A stretch of DNA of 14,379 nt from Fibrobacterales bacterium (GTDB taxonomy: Bacteria > Fibrobacterota > Fibrobacteria > Fibrobacterales > Fibrobacteraceae): positions 1 to 14,379 of the forward strand of contig BNUP01000049.1 of NCBI GenBank assembly GCA_025997455.1, read 5' to 3'. Positions within the stretch are counted from its first letter, which is position 1; the number at the start of each line of letters is the position of its first letter. This document shows, one piece after another, positions 6,530-14,065 of the stretch. Position numbers and translations under genes: made by a program. Below the pieces are notes generated by a model. That model had not been told where the DNA came from. It saw only the letters and a program-made list of their open reading frames with translations, and ran no database searches.

Positions 6530-8022
6530 TTTCTCAAAGTCCTTTTCCCAAGTTCAATAAAATATTCAAATTCCGCCGTTCTGCAAAAAAATACAAAATA
6601 AACAGCAGAGGAAATTCCAAGTGATACTGTGCATTTACCCACAAAATTTTCAACAAATGAATTTGCATAAAAAGTTAATCCTAACGACACCGCAAGCACA
6701 GCACACTGAACCAAATACCTGCGAACATAAAGAAAAACACTATTTTCAAAAATATATTTATGCACCAAATACGACTCAACCCATATACACACAAAAAGCG
6801 TATTCGCAAGAGTGCCTATTAAAACTCCGATAACTCCCAAGTACTGAACCAAAAAAAGCGATAAGCCCATATTAAATACAATTTCCACAATCGGCTTATA
6901 TCTGTCGGGTTTAAAAATTCCCGCACAATCTTTGAAAACCCATACAAGAGTTCTGTTTAACGAGAAAAAATAATTTGCAACTATCACATACACAACGGAA
7001 TCGGAAAGCAGGTAATCTGCACCTGCCCAAATTTCTATAAACGGATTTATCAAATTTAAGAGACAAACGGAACAAATTCCCGAAATTGCAAAAATCAGAA
7101 ATGAAATTTTTTTGAATACGGCATAAATTTCTTTTTTATTAAGTGTGGCAACCGCATTGCCGATACTCGCACCGCACGCCTGAATTATCAGGTTGCCAAT
7201 CATTGCTACCGTGTTTATAATAAGGGTATAATTGGAATATATTCCCACAACGCTCAAACCGACAAATGCGGAGATTATCAAAAAATCAGTCCCGAATACC
7301 ACCAAGCCGCCGATTCTTCCCAGAAATAAAATCGAAACATTATAGTAGATTTTTTTTCGCAACTCTTCACTTATGGGTTTTGTTGTTTCTATTATAAAGG
7401 CGTATTTTTTGTTAGCCACAAATGCGATAATTACCGATGCCGCAATACTGCCGATAATTTTTACAAGCAAAAAAAGAATATAGTTTTGCAATTTCAACAG
7501 AATTAAAATTTGAATCGCAGACACAACCATATTTAAGGCAAAGTCGATACTTGCGGTTATTCTTTTATTTTGCGAGTTATCGATAATAATTCTCTTATGT
7601 GCAAAAAAATAAGTTATAACCGAATTAGCCAAAAAGCACAGATAAACAAAATAAATATTCACGGGGACATTCACTTCGCCTTTTATAAAATGCGGCAGAA
7701 ACGGCATCAATAAAAAACCGAGTAAAATCACAACTCCGCCTATAATAAAATAACATCGCTTAAAAAAATGCAACAGAGATTTTATTTCTTCACGATTATC
7801 TTCCGCAATAGGTTTGTAAAGTGCGTATGAAATTGCTGTTCCCAAACCAAGTTCTGCAAGTGACAGCATACTTAAAAGATTTGAAAATAATCCGTTAATT
7901 CCCAAATACTCCGCACCGAGCGTTTTTATAAAAACAGTTCTGCTTATAAATTGAACACTTAAAATTATAGCCTGTGTTGATAACAGAACCGCAGAATTTT
8001 TAATTGATTCTACAGAACGCAT
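6526..8022 (-). CDS. wzx: Wzx-type polysaccharide repeat-unit flippase (MOP/PST family)
   Basis: A 498-residue integral inner-membrane protein of the polysaccharide transporter family, expected to flip the lipid-linked repeat unit to the periplasmic side. The N-terminal pattern is typical: SRTVFIKTLGAEYLGINGLF, then MLSLAELGLGTAISYALYKPIAED, conserved in Wzx-like exporters. Hydrophobic segments recur throughout (roughly 12-14 helices), separated by short charged loops such as KNKEIYAVFKK-like linkers, and the length is usual for the family. The start ATG follows a 48-base gap from the nuclease gene and shows no good Shine-Dalgarno. It is the first gene of the tightly overlapping - strand run that continues through four glycosyltransferases. 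The presence of a Wzx and a ligase/polymerase-type protein argues for a Wzy-dependent rather than an ABC-transporter pathway. Confidence 0.9.
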   Translation of the reverse strand: MRSVESIKNSAVLLSTQAIILSVQFISRTVFIKTLGAEYLGINGLFSNLLSMLSLAELGLGTAISYALYKPIAEDNREEIKSLLHFFKRCYFIIGGVVILLGFLLMPFLPHFIKGEVNVPVNIYFVYLCFLANSVITYFFAHKRIIIDNSQNKRITASIDFALNMVVSAIQILILLKLQNYILFLLVKIIGSIAASVIIAFVANKKYAFIIETTKPISEELRKKIYYNVSILFLGRIGGLVVFGTDFLIISAFVGLSVVGIYSNYTLIINTVAMIGNLIIQACGASIGNAVATLNKKEIYAVFKKISFLIFAISGICSVCLLNLINPFIEIWAGADYLLSDSVVYVIVANYFFSLNRTLVWVFKDCAGIFKPDRYKPIVEIVFNMGLSLFLVQYLGVIGVLIGTLANTLFVCIWVESYLVHKYIFENSVFLYVRRYLVQCAVLAVSLGLTFYANSFVENFVGKCTVSLGISSAVYFVFFCRTAEFEYFIELGKRTLRK

Positions 8023-8070
8023 TTTTTAAAGCCGAAATAAAAAATTTGGTTCCTTCTCAAAATAAGTGGG

Positions 8071-9630
8071 TTAAACATTGCCTATCACCCACCGCCCGAT
8101 GTTGCGTTTTTCCTTGTCAAACTCTATCCCAAGTTTAACAATTTTTTTGCCTTGCCCCTCGTAAGAAAGTGCATAATTTTTATCGTTAATTTGTGCCAAA
8201 GCCTCCTCTGCCGTACCGTTCACTTTTAACTCAACAACATACACAAAATCATCCACTTTTAGCACCGCATCAATTCTGCCAATTGCCGTATGCACCTGCG
8301 CCTCGCAATAAATTCCGAGCATTCGGAGCGTTAGCAAAAATATTAATTCATAATACGATTCAACCTTAGATGCTTCATCATAAGGAATATTATTGTAAAA
8401 CGGGCGTAATGCCTCAACAAAATTATCTACTTCTCCAGCCTCTAAAGAATCAATTAGTTTAAGCACAAGAGGTGTTTTCTCATCGTTTTTTATGTGGATA
8501 TACAAATCGGCTAAACTGCTTGCAAAACTAGTGCGCACTTCGTCATTGGGATAGCCCAGATTATAAGTTCCTCTTTTTTCATTATAGCCTGTGATTGTGA
8601 GGTATCCGGATTGATAAAGCACCGGCACTGCATCCATATTCTCTACATCGAATTTGCGAAAATCATCGTAAGAGAGAACTTTTTGTTCAAGGTTTAGGAC
8701 ATTAATATTCTGTTGCTTAATGAGTTTTATTAGGAAAGTAGGGGTGCCGCTCTCATACCAATATGGGATGAATTTTCCTTCACTATTAAAATGATGCAAC
8801 AAGCCAAATGGATTATACACCGTGAGAGGTTTTTCTGAAAATCGATAACCGTTGTAAAAGCGTTTTAATTTGGCGAGGTATGCACCGCCTTCTCCACCCG
8901 CAATACTATCTATCTCCTCCTTAAAATTTTCTTCCAATTCCTCTTGCGTTATTCCGCAAATATCGGCATAGCGGGGGTCAAGGGAGAGGTCGGTGAGGTT
9001 GTTCAAATCCGAAAATATACTTACCTTGGAGAATTTTGTGACACCTGTAAGGAACACAAATTTTAAGTGCTCGTCCGAGGATTTGAGTACTCCGTAAAAT
9101 GCCTTGAGGGCATTTCTGATTTCTTCATGGACAATTTTAGTGTCAAGGGTGTTGAGTAGCGGCTTGTCGTATTCATCTATGACGACTGCGACTTTTTCAC
9201 CGCATTGATTGTGCAACGATTCTATTAAACGGGAAAATTTGTCGCTAATCGTTTTTCCAACGAACGGAACATCGTATTTATTTGCACAGGATTCTAACAT
9301 TTTATCGATGACTACATACAACTCCTCGACCCCTTTTGCGTAATCACCGACATTCAAGTCGATTCTAATAACCGGATGTTTTTTCCACTCCCAAGTGAGT
9401 GAATCAATGGCAAGATATTTGAATAACTCCCGCCTTCCCTCAAATAATGCACCCAGCGTTGAGCACAAAAGCGACTTTCCAAATCGTCTGGGACGAGAGA
9501 GAAAAAATACATAACCGGAACCCGACACCAACTCGTGAATGCGGGCGGTTTTATCTACATAATGGTAGTCATCCTCACGGATAGTGGAGAATGTTTGTAT
9601 GCCGAGCGGATAGCGTTTTGGTTTATCCAT
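8071..9630 (-). CDS. AAA-ATPase-like / PD-(D/E)XK nuclease superfamily protein (DUF1703-type)
   Basis: A member of the widespread AAA-ATPase-like plus PD-(D/E)XK family, of unknown physiological role. Numbering from ATG 9630 (519 residues): the family start YPLGIQTFSTIREDDYHYVDKT (7-28), a Walker A-like RPRRFGKS (46-53), Walker B VAVVIDEYDKP (147-157), the central NGYRF and YNPFGLL motifs, then a C-terminal nuclease fold with GRIDAVLK (D454) and VVELK (E467, K469), followed by QINDKNYALSY. All core residues are present, so it is probably intact. An in-frame ATG at 9798 would add 56 residues I do not recognise from the family; 9630 matches the usual N-terminus, though neither start has a clear Shine-Dalgarno. 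It looks richer in G+C than the flanking glycosyltransferases. It has no evident link to polysaccharide synthesis and probably arrived as a separate accessory gene (inference). Such genes are often present in many copies per genome. Confidence 0.9.
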   Translation of the reverse strand: MDKPKRYPLGIQTFSTIREDDYHYVDKTARIHELVSGSGYVFFLSRPRRFGKSLLCSTLGALFEGRRELFKYLAIDSLTWEWKKHPVIRIDLNVGDYAKGVEELYVVIDKMLESCANKYDVPFVGKTISDKFSRLIESLHNQCGEKVAVVIDEYDKPLLNTLDTKIVHEEIRNALKAFYGVLKSSDEHLKFVFLTGVTKFSKVSIFSDLNNLTDLSLDPRYADICGITQEELEENFKEEIDSIAGGEGGAYLAKLKRFYNGYRFSEKPLTVYNPFGLLHHFNSEGKFIPYWYESGTPTFLIKLIKQQNINVLNLEQKVLSYDDFRKFDVENMDAVPVLYQSGYLTITGYNEKRGTYNLGYPNDEVRTSFASSLADLYIHIKNDEKTPLVLKLIDSLEAGEVDNFVEALRPFYNNIPYDEASKVESYYELIFLLTLRMLGIYCEAQVHTAIGRIDAVLKVDDFVYVVELKVNGTAEEALAQINDKNYALSYEGQGKKIVKLGIEFDKEKRNIGRWVIGNV

Positions 9631-9839
9631 AGCGGCAATATAGAAATTTACAGACAATCTCCTCTTACCTTTTTCCGCTCGCACATACTCCAAAAAGCCA
9701 AGCGGCAAAACCAACCGCAGATACATTGGAGTTGCATCAACCAAACCTAAAAGACTCCTTCTCAAAAAGAGAGAGTTAATTAGAGCATAACAATTCATCG
9801 TTTTGCCAATTTACAGGATTATTAACATAATAATGACAA

Positions 9840-9869
9840 TTGCATTTACTATATTATCCGTAAATGCAA
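9840..9869. promoter_or_regulatory. Perfect 10-bp inverted repeat spanning the GT2 start codon
   Basis: The arms TTGCATTTAC (9840-9849) and GTAAATGCAA (9860-9869) are exact reverse complements, separated by a 10-base spacer TATATTATCC. The right arm contains the ATG (9864-9866) of the + strand glycosyltransferase. The spacer starts with TATATT, a possible -10 box, which would put transcription start near 9862. The site could be a dimeric-repressor operator over the promoter or, if transcription starts further upstream, an RNA hairpin hiding the start codon. No well-spaced -35 box is visible; TTAACA at 9822-9827 is 22 bases away. Confidence 0.6.
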
Positions 9870-10841
9870 CCGTTGATTTCCGTTATAATTCCAGTTTATA
9901 ATACCGAAAAATATCTCGTTCGGTGTGTGGAAAGCGTTATATTTCAAACTTATAAAAATTTGCAGATAATTTTAATTAACGACGGTTCTACCGATAATTC
10001 CTTAGAAATTTTGCAAAAATATAAGAGTAATGATTTGAGAATTGAAATTATAGACCAAAAAAACGGAGGACTGTCTAATGCGAGAAATAACGGATTGAAT
10101 ATTGTAAAGGGCGAATTTATAACATTTGTCGATTCCGATGACTACTGCGAAAAAAATATGCTAGAAATTGCATTTAGTGAAATGGAGCAGGGAGATGCAG
10201 ATGTTGTATGGTGGGGTATTGCGGAAAAATTTTCAAGCGGACATATTCGCTTACCAAAACAAAGAGAAAAAAGAACTGCGAGTTCATTAAAAGAATGTGC
10301 AGAGATTTTTGCCGAAACCACTTCAAGAGTTGCGGCGTATGGAAAACTATACAAAAGATATATTTTTGAAAAAAACAGATTCCCCGAAAATAAAATCAAC
10401 GAAGATATTTTTATTTTCCCCGAAATATTTTCACTTGCAAAAAATAACATTATTCTCTCAACTCCGCTATATTTCCACTGCAACGAAAATGCGGATTCTT
10501 TAACTGCAAAATTCAAACTGCAAAACTTAGATGTGTTGGAGGCGGTTGATAATTTTAAGAATTACGAAGGAATGGAAGTTTTGCATTCGCAATTATTAAT
10601 TCGAGCGTGCTATAATTTACTTGTTATGATGAAATTAAGTTTTAACTCAAAAGATAACGAACCGCACGCAAAAGAGATTCTCAAAATTCTAAAAAAATGC
10701 AAGGCGACTTACAACGGTGCATTTTATGATAAATTTTTTATTTTTCTGTTGCAACGCAGTATTCCTTATTCGCTAATTTTAAGATTTAGATATTTCTGCG
10801 TTAAAACGGTTAATTCTCTAATGGTATATTTTTCTTTGTGA
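9864..10841 (+). CDS. Glycosyltransferase family 2 (GT-A), reversed within the cluster
   Basis: A 325-residue GT2 glycosyltransferase with ISVIIPVYNT (5-14), NDGSTDNS (39-46), GGLSNARNNGL (68-78) and the DSDD metal motif (90-93), a very standard GT-A core. A later NEDIFIFPEIF segment supplies the acidic residues expected near the acceptor site. The start is fixed by the conserved MQPLISVIIP opening; there is no Shine-Dalgarno, and the ATG lies inside a perfect inverted repeat, so a leaderless or hairpin-controlled mRNA is possible. It runs against every other polysaccharide gene from 14379 to 2402, divergent from the nuclease gene and convergent with the DXD-sugar glycosyltransferase, overlapping the latter by 76 bases. 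This suggests independent regulation, or a later insertion or local inversion. It is a separate GT2 lineage from the duplicated pair. The transferred sugar is unknown. Confidence 0.93.
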   Translation: MQPLISVIIPVYNTEKYLVRCVESVIFQTYKNLQIILINDGSTDNSLEILQKYKSNDLRIEIIDQKNGGLSNARNNGLNIVKGEFITFVDSDDYCEKNMLEIAFSEMEQGDADVVWWGIAEKFSSGHIRLPKQREKRTASSLKECAEIFAETTSRVAAYGKLYKRYIFEKNRFPENKINEDIFIFPEIFSLAKNNIILSTPLYFHCNENADSLTAKFKLQNLDVLEAVDNFKNYEGMEVLHSQLLIRACYNLLVMMKLSFNSKDNEPHAKEILKILKKCKATYNGAFYDKFFIFLLQRSIPYSLILRFRYFCVKTVNSLMVYFSL

Positions 10842-11641
10842 AACATAAAATCACTTTCCGAGATTATCTTTTTTTTACCGAACAGAGTTCTCAAAAAATT
10901 ATTTCTTTTTAGAATTTGCTTTATAAATTTTTTAATAAAAAATTCCTTTTTATTATACCAAGAACCGAGTATAATATGAACGGCATAAGAATTTAGTGTT
11001 AGATTCTCAAAAGAATGCGCAAAAGTATCGGAAGGTAAAATTACCATATTATTCTGCAATTCCTGCAAACCGCCCACATAGCGAAATCCGTGTTTCTGCG
11101 CTATTGCCGCATAAATATCCGGGGCGATTTGCTGCAATTCAAAACCGCGAAACTTCCCGTTTGCTAATAAGAAATTATGTGATTCATACCAACTAAGGCA
11201 ATCTTTCAAAAAAGCATTTCCCTTTATTCCTCCAAAAATCGCCGCCTGAAAACCAAAATTCGGAATTTTTTGAATATTCTCTAAATCGTTGTTTTGAACA
11301 TCCTTAAAAATTTTAGTTTGCGGATTATATTCTAATGCCGAAAAATAATCATATTTCAAAAAGTCATCAAATTTTTTGAAAACCAGAACATCACTGTCTA
11401 AATAAATTCCGCCTTCTGTATAAATCGCATATAAACGGATATAGTCAGCCGCAAAAGCCCATTTTTTTATGGAACACGCTTCATTTACGAATTGAACAGA
11501 ATTGACATCAAATTTATTTCTATCCCACAAAACCAATTCATAGTCAGGCATAATCCTTTTCCAAGAATTTATACAGTCCAAAACATCACTTGGTATTTTT
11601 TCACTGCTAAGCCAACAGTAATGTATTTTTTTAGGAATCAT
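10766..11641 (-). CDS. Glycosyltransferase with DXD sugar-binding motif (GT32-like, capsular polysaccharide type)
   Basis: A 291-residue enzyme of the DXD sugar-transferase group. The opening MIPKKIHYCWLS is characteristic, as is the block AADYIRLYAIYTEGGIYLDSDV (64-85), in which DSD (82-84) coordinates the metal and nucleotide-sugar. It would add a sugar to the lipid-linked repeat unit in the cytoplasm. The start is well supported: AAGGAGG (11648-11654) lies six bases before the ATG, inside the last codons of the ligase/polymerase gene, with an 11-base gene overlap. It is the last gene of the right-hand - strand block. Its last 25 codons including stop lie opposite the 3' end of the convergent GT2 gene. 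The conserved region is N-terminal, and the antisense tail (TIRELTVLTQKYLNLKISE) is outside the catalytic core. Confidence 0.9.
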   Translation of the reverse strand: MIPKKIHYCWLSSEKIPSDVLDCINSWKRIMPDYELVLWDRNKFDVNSVQFVNEACSIKKWAFAADYIRLYAIYTEGGIYLDSDVLVFKKFDDFLKYDYFSALEYNPQTKIFKDVQNNDLENIQKIPNFGFQAAIFGGIKGNAFLKDCLSWYESHNFLLANGKFRGFELQQIAPDIYAAIAQKHGFRYVGGLQELQNNMVILPSDTFAHSFENLTLNSYAVHIILGSWYNKKEFFIKKFIKQILKRNNFLRTLFGKKKIISESDFMFHKEKYTIRELTVLTQKYLNLKISE

Positions 11642-12890
11642 ATTCTGCCTCCTTAAAACCGAAACTCGCCATTAAACCGAAAAACCACGCACTAAATGTT
11701 ATGGTAAGTTGATAAATGAAATTCGCCGCAAAAAGTTCCAAAATAAGTAGCATAAACAGAGTGCATAAAATTGCGGTACATAAAGGATGGTAAGGATGTT
11801 TTTTTAAAAATTTTACAACTTGAAAAATCGAGGGTAAAACAATACTCAGTAAAATTACCGTTCCGCTTATTCCGTGTTCGTTTAGCACCACCAAAAAAAT
11901 ATTATGTGCATTCCAAAATTTATCACTGACTATAATTTTTGTTCCGATATGTTCCTGAAAAAAAGTCACATAAACTTTTGCAAAATTTCCCGGACCGATG
12001 CCGAAAATTTTATGATTCACAAAATTATCTATTGCACATAACCACACATAAATTCTACCCATATTACTGTCGTCAATTTTTCCGCTTAAAAGAATGTTAA
12101 AACGCATCTTCAAACTAAAATCATCGGGAAGAATAATATAAAAAAGAACGCAAGAGGTACAAAATACTGCAACTATTCCAATACCGATCATCACTCGTTT
12201 TATTATCGCGTTTTGCTTTGTACGCATCAAAAAAATTACAAATAATGTTAAAAATAAAGTCAGTGCAAAACCTATTAAGGCTATGCGGGTTGCACTTAAT
12301 GCGATAATTATAAACACTAAAAAAACCGAAATTAACAACACGGGTTTTGAATGCCTTTTGCTCAACGCTCCTTCAATAAACCACAAACTCCAAACTGCAA
12401 TTACAACAAATATATAACTCAATGCACCTTGATGAATACCAGAAATTCTTTCCGAACCGAAAAGTATCTTTTCAAAAATGCCGATAAAAATCATAAATAA
12501 TCCGTAAATAGTTAAGAAGGAAATTACCGTTTTTGAATTCCATTTTGAAAGCATAGTGAAGCAAAAAAGCAAAAGTGCGTTCATATAATTTATAAAATAA
12601 AATGCGTTAAAAGTATATGGTTTTGCAATGAATATAAATGTGAAGTATAATAAACTTGCGACAAGAGAATACCAAAATAAAAAATTTTTCTTTTTTGAAA
12701 AGAGAACGCTAAAAAACAAAACAGAAAATAACAACAAGTTTCCCAAAATAATCGGCTTGCCTGCGAGCATTAAAATGTTTCCCGAACCGACAATAATGCA
12801 AAAAAAAAGCGGCACTTGTTTTTTTAATAAAAAGAACACAGCCGAGAGGAAAAAACTTAAAACTGCAATTATATAAATAAAAGGTATCAT
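11631..12890 (-). CDS. O-antigen ligase / Wzy polymerase-type membrane protein
   Basis: A 419-residue polytopic inner-membrane protein with about ten or more hydrophobic segments. The second half shows the O-antigen ligase (Wzy_C-like) pattern: ATRIALIGFAL (200-210), MGRIYVWLCAI (277-287), then the large periplasmic loop with GIGPGNF (297-303), NAHNIFLVVLNEHGISG (327-343; His329 in the HN motif) and following helices. Members either polymerise repeat units (Wzy) or transfer finished glycan to lipid A core or protein (WaaL-like); these cannot be separated by sequence alone. Beside a Wzz-type protein, and with a Wzx in the same locus, polymerase is the more economical role (inference). The start overlaps the Wzz stop by ATGA, with no separate Shine-Dalgarno, so translation is coupled. 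An A9 run at 12800-12808 lies near the 5' end of the gene. Confidence 0.85.
   Translation of the reverse strand: MIPFIYIIAVLSFFLSAVFFLLKKQVPLFFCIIVGSGNILMLAGKPIILGNLLLFSVLFFSVLFSKKKNFLFWYSLVASLLYFTFIFIAKPYTFNAFYFINYMNALLLFCFTMLSKWNSKTVISFLTIYGLFMIFIGIFEKILFGSERISGIHQGALSYIFVVIAVWSLWFIEGALSKRHSKPVLLISVFLVFIIIALSATRIALIGFALTLFLTLFVIFLMRTKQNAIIKRVMIGIGIVAVFCTSCVLFYIILPDDFSLKMRFNILLSGKIDDSNMGRIYVWLCAIDNFVNHKIFGIGPGNFAKVYVTFFQEHIGTKIIVSDKFWNAHNIFLVVLNEHGISGTVILLSIVLPSIFQVVKFLKKHPYHPLCTAILCTLFMLLILELFAANFIYQLTITFSAWFFGLMASFGFKEAEYDS
11648..11654 (-). promoter_or_regulatory. Strong Shine-Dalgarno for the DXD glycosyltransferase
   Basis: AAGGAGG on the - strand lies six bases before ATG 11641. It is the best ribosome binding site in the window and shows that this organism uses canonical Shine-Dalgarno initiation, which makes its absence before flgA and the + strand GT2 more meaningful. 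Confidence 0.8.
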
Positions 12891-14050
12891 TTGTTCAATA
12901 ATTTTTTTATGGTCGCAAGGGTATTCTTATCGCATTCCAATTCTCCGCTGAGCATTCCGCGCAAAATTAAAATTCCGTAAACGATAAAGCCTGCAATTAC
13001 AAAACCCACAAATCCGTAAATTGCTCTTTTCGGTTTGCTCTTGTAATCGGGAATATAGGCGTTTTGGACTATTTGAATAACAGGCAAATTTTTAACCGAA
13101 TTTCCTTCTTCTACCACAATTTGCATTTCGAGCATTTCAAGGACACCTATAAATCTCTTCAAATCATTTTCCATTTGCTCCTGTTCCAAAATTTTCTGCA
13201 TAGCCCAATCGGAGTTTATGTAAATGGAATTTTTAGAAGGAGTGTAATCTTCGGTGTAGCCTCCGCGCAATTTTTGAAATTCCCTCTCCAAAATGTAACG
13301 CCTTTTTTGCAATTCCGCCGCAGAGGAATTTTCACCCGCTTTGCTCTCGCTAATCCTCAAATTTTTAATTTGCTCCTCGTATCCTGCAAGTGCAGAAAGC
13401 GTTAGTTCCATTTGAGTTTTCAATTCGAGCAGATTATTTTTTCTATAAAACTCTATTAAAATTTGGCTGAGTGAATCTACACTGCGGGATGCATTGCCTC
13501 TTAAATTTCTTAAATGCATAAGTGTTTGAACGGATTTTTCTCTCTTTAATTTTATGTATCTGTTGTTCGCATCTTCAACTACAAAACTGACTATATCGCG
13601 TGCGAGTTCCTTGTTTTTGGTTTCGTAAGAGCAGGAGATAACTCCGGTTAAATTATCAATTTCAACTTTTAAGTCCTTGTAAAATTTTTTCACCAATGTC
13701 TCTTTATATTTATTTTTGTAAATCGTGTCTAAGTGAAATTTTTCAATGGCAGATAAAAGCAAATCGCGGCTGTCTAAAATAGCCAAATACAAATCCTCGT
13801 TCTCACCCGAACTTCCGCCAAGCCCGGAGCCAGCCAAATCGCTGAGTGCATTTGAAGACGAAAAACTTTTTAGCATATTGCTTATGCCAACTGACTTTGT
13901 GCCGCTATCGAGCACCACACGAATTTCACTCTTGTAATACGGAGGTAAAATCCACGCCAAAGCAACTCCCAAAATTCCCGCCAAAACAGGAACACCCAAG
14001 AAAAATTTTTTTCTTTTAAGTAAAAAAAACAGAACATCTATAAATGACAT
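12887..14050 (-). CDS. Wzz-type polysaccharide chain-length determinant (polysaccharide co-polymerase)
   Basis: A 387-residue inner-membrane protein that would control the modal length of the polymer made by the adjacent polymerase-type protein. It has the usual Wzz architecture: a short cytoplasmic N-terminus, TM1 (about 17-37, ending in the conserved PPYYKSEIRVVL), a long periplasmic region with predicted coiled-coil helices (roughly 150-320, rich in Glu, Lys and Leu), and the VQNAYIPDYKSKPKRAIYG segment just before TM2 near the C-terminus. No Walker-type tyrosine-kinase domain follows, unlike Wzc. An S/G-rich stretch (about 62-83, SSSNALSDLAGSGLGGSSG) is an insertion-like loop after the first beta strand. 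GGAG (14059-14062) eight bases upstream supports the start. It follows the truncated upstream gene by 15 bases and overlaps the next by 4. Confidence 0.88.
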   Translation of the reverse strand: MSFIDVLFFLLKRKKFFLGVPVLAGILGVALAWILPPYYKSEIRVVLDSGTKSVGISNMLKSFSSSNALSDLAGSGLGGSSGENEDLYLAILDSRDLLLSAIEKFHLDTIYKNKYKETLVKKFYKDLKVEIDNLTGVISCSYETKNKELARDIVSFVVEDANNRYIKLKREKSVQTLMHLRNLRGNASRSVDSLSQILIEFYRKNNLLELKTQMELTLSALAGYEEQIKNLRISESKAGENSSAAELQKRRYILEREFQKLRGGYTEDYTPSKNSIYINSDWAMQKILEQEQMENDLKRFIGVLEMLEMQIVVEEGNSVKNLPVIQIVQNAYIPDYKSKPKRAIYGFVGFVIAGFIVYGILILRGMLSGELECDKNTLATIKKLLNK

Positions 14051-14065
14051 TTGCCGTGCTCCATT

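Noticed and set aside
8023..8070. Promoter for the flippase-glycosyltransferase run in the gap after the nuclease gene
   Set aside because: TTGAGA is present on the - strand, but no credible -10 hexamer is found at 16-18 bases; the run may be transcribed from upstream.
8066..8092. GTGGGT/ACCCAC inverted repeat at the end of the nuclease gene as a terminator
   Set aside because: The six-base stem has a 15-base loop, lies partly in the coding sequence and has no adjacent T-run in the right direction; too weak to call.
9535..9750. + strand open frame opposite the nuclease gene and its upstream region
   Set aside because: It is antisense to the conserved nuclease N-terminus, has no recognisable motif and no ribosome binding site.
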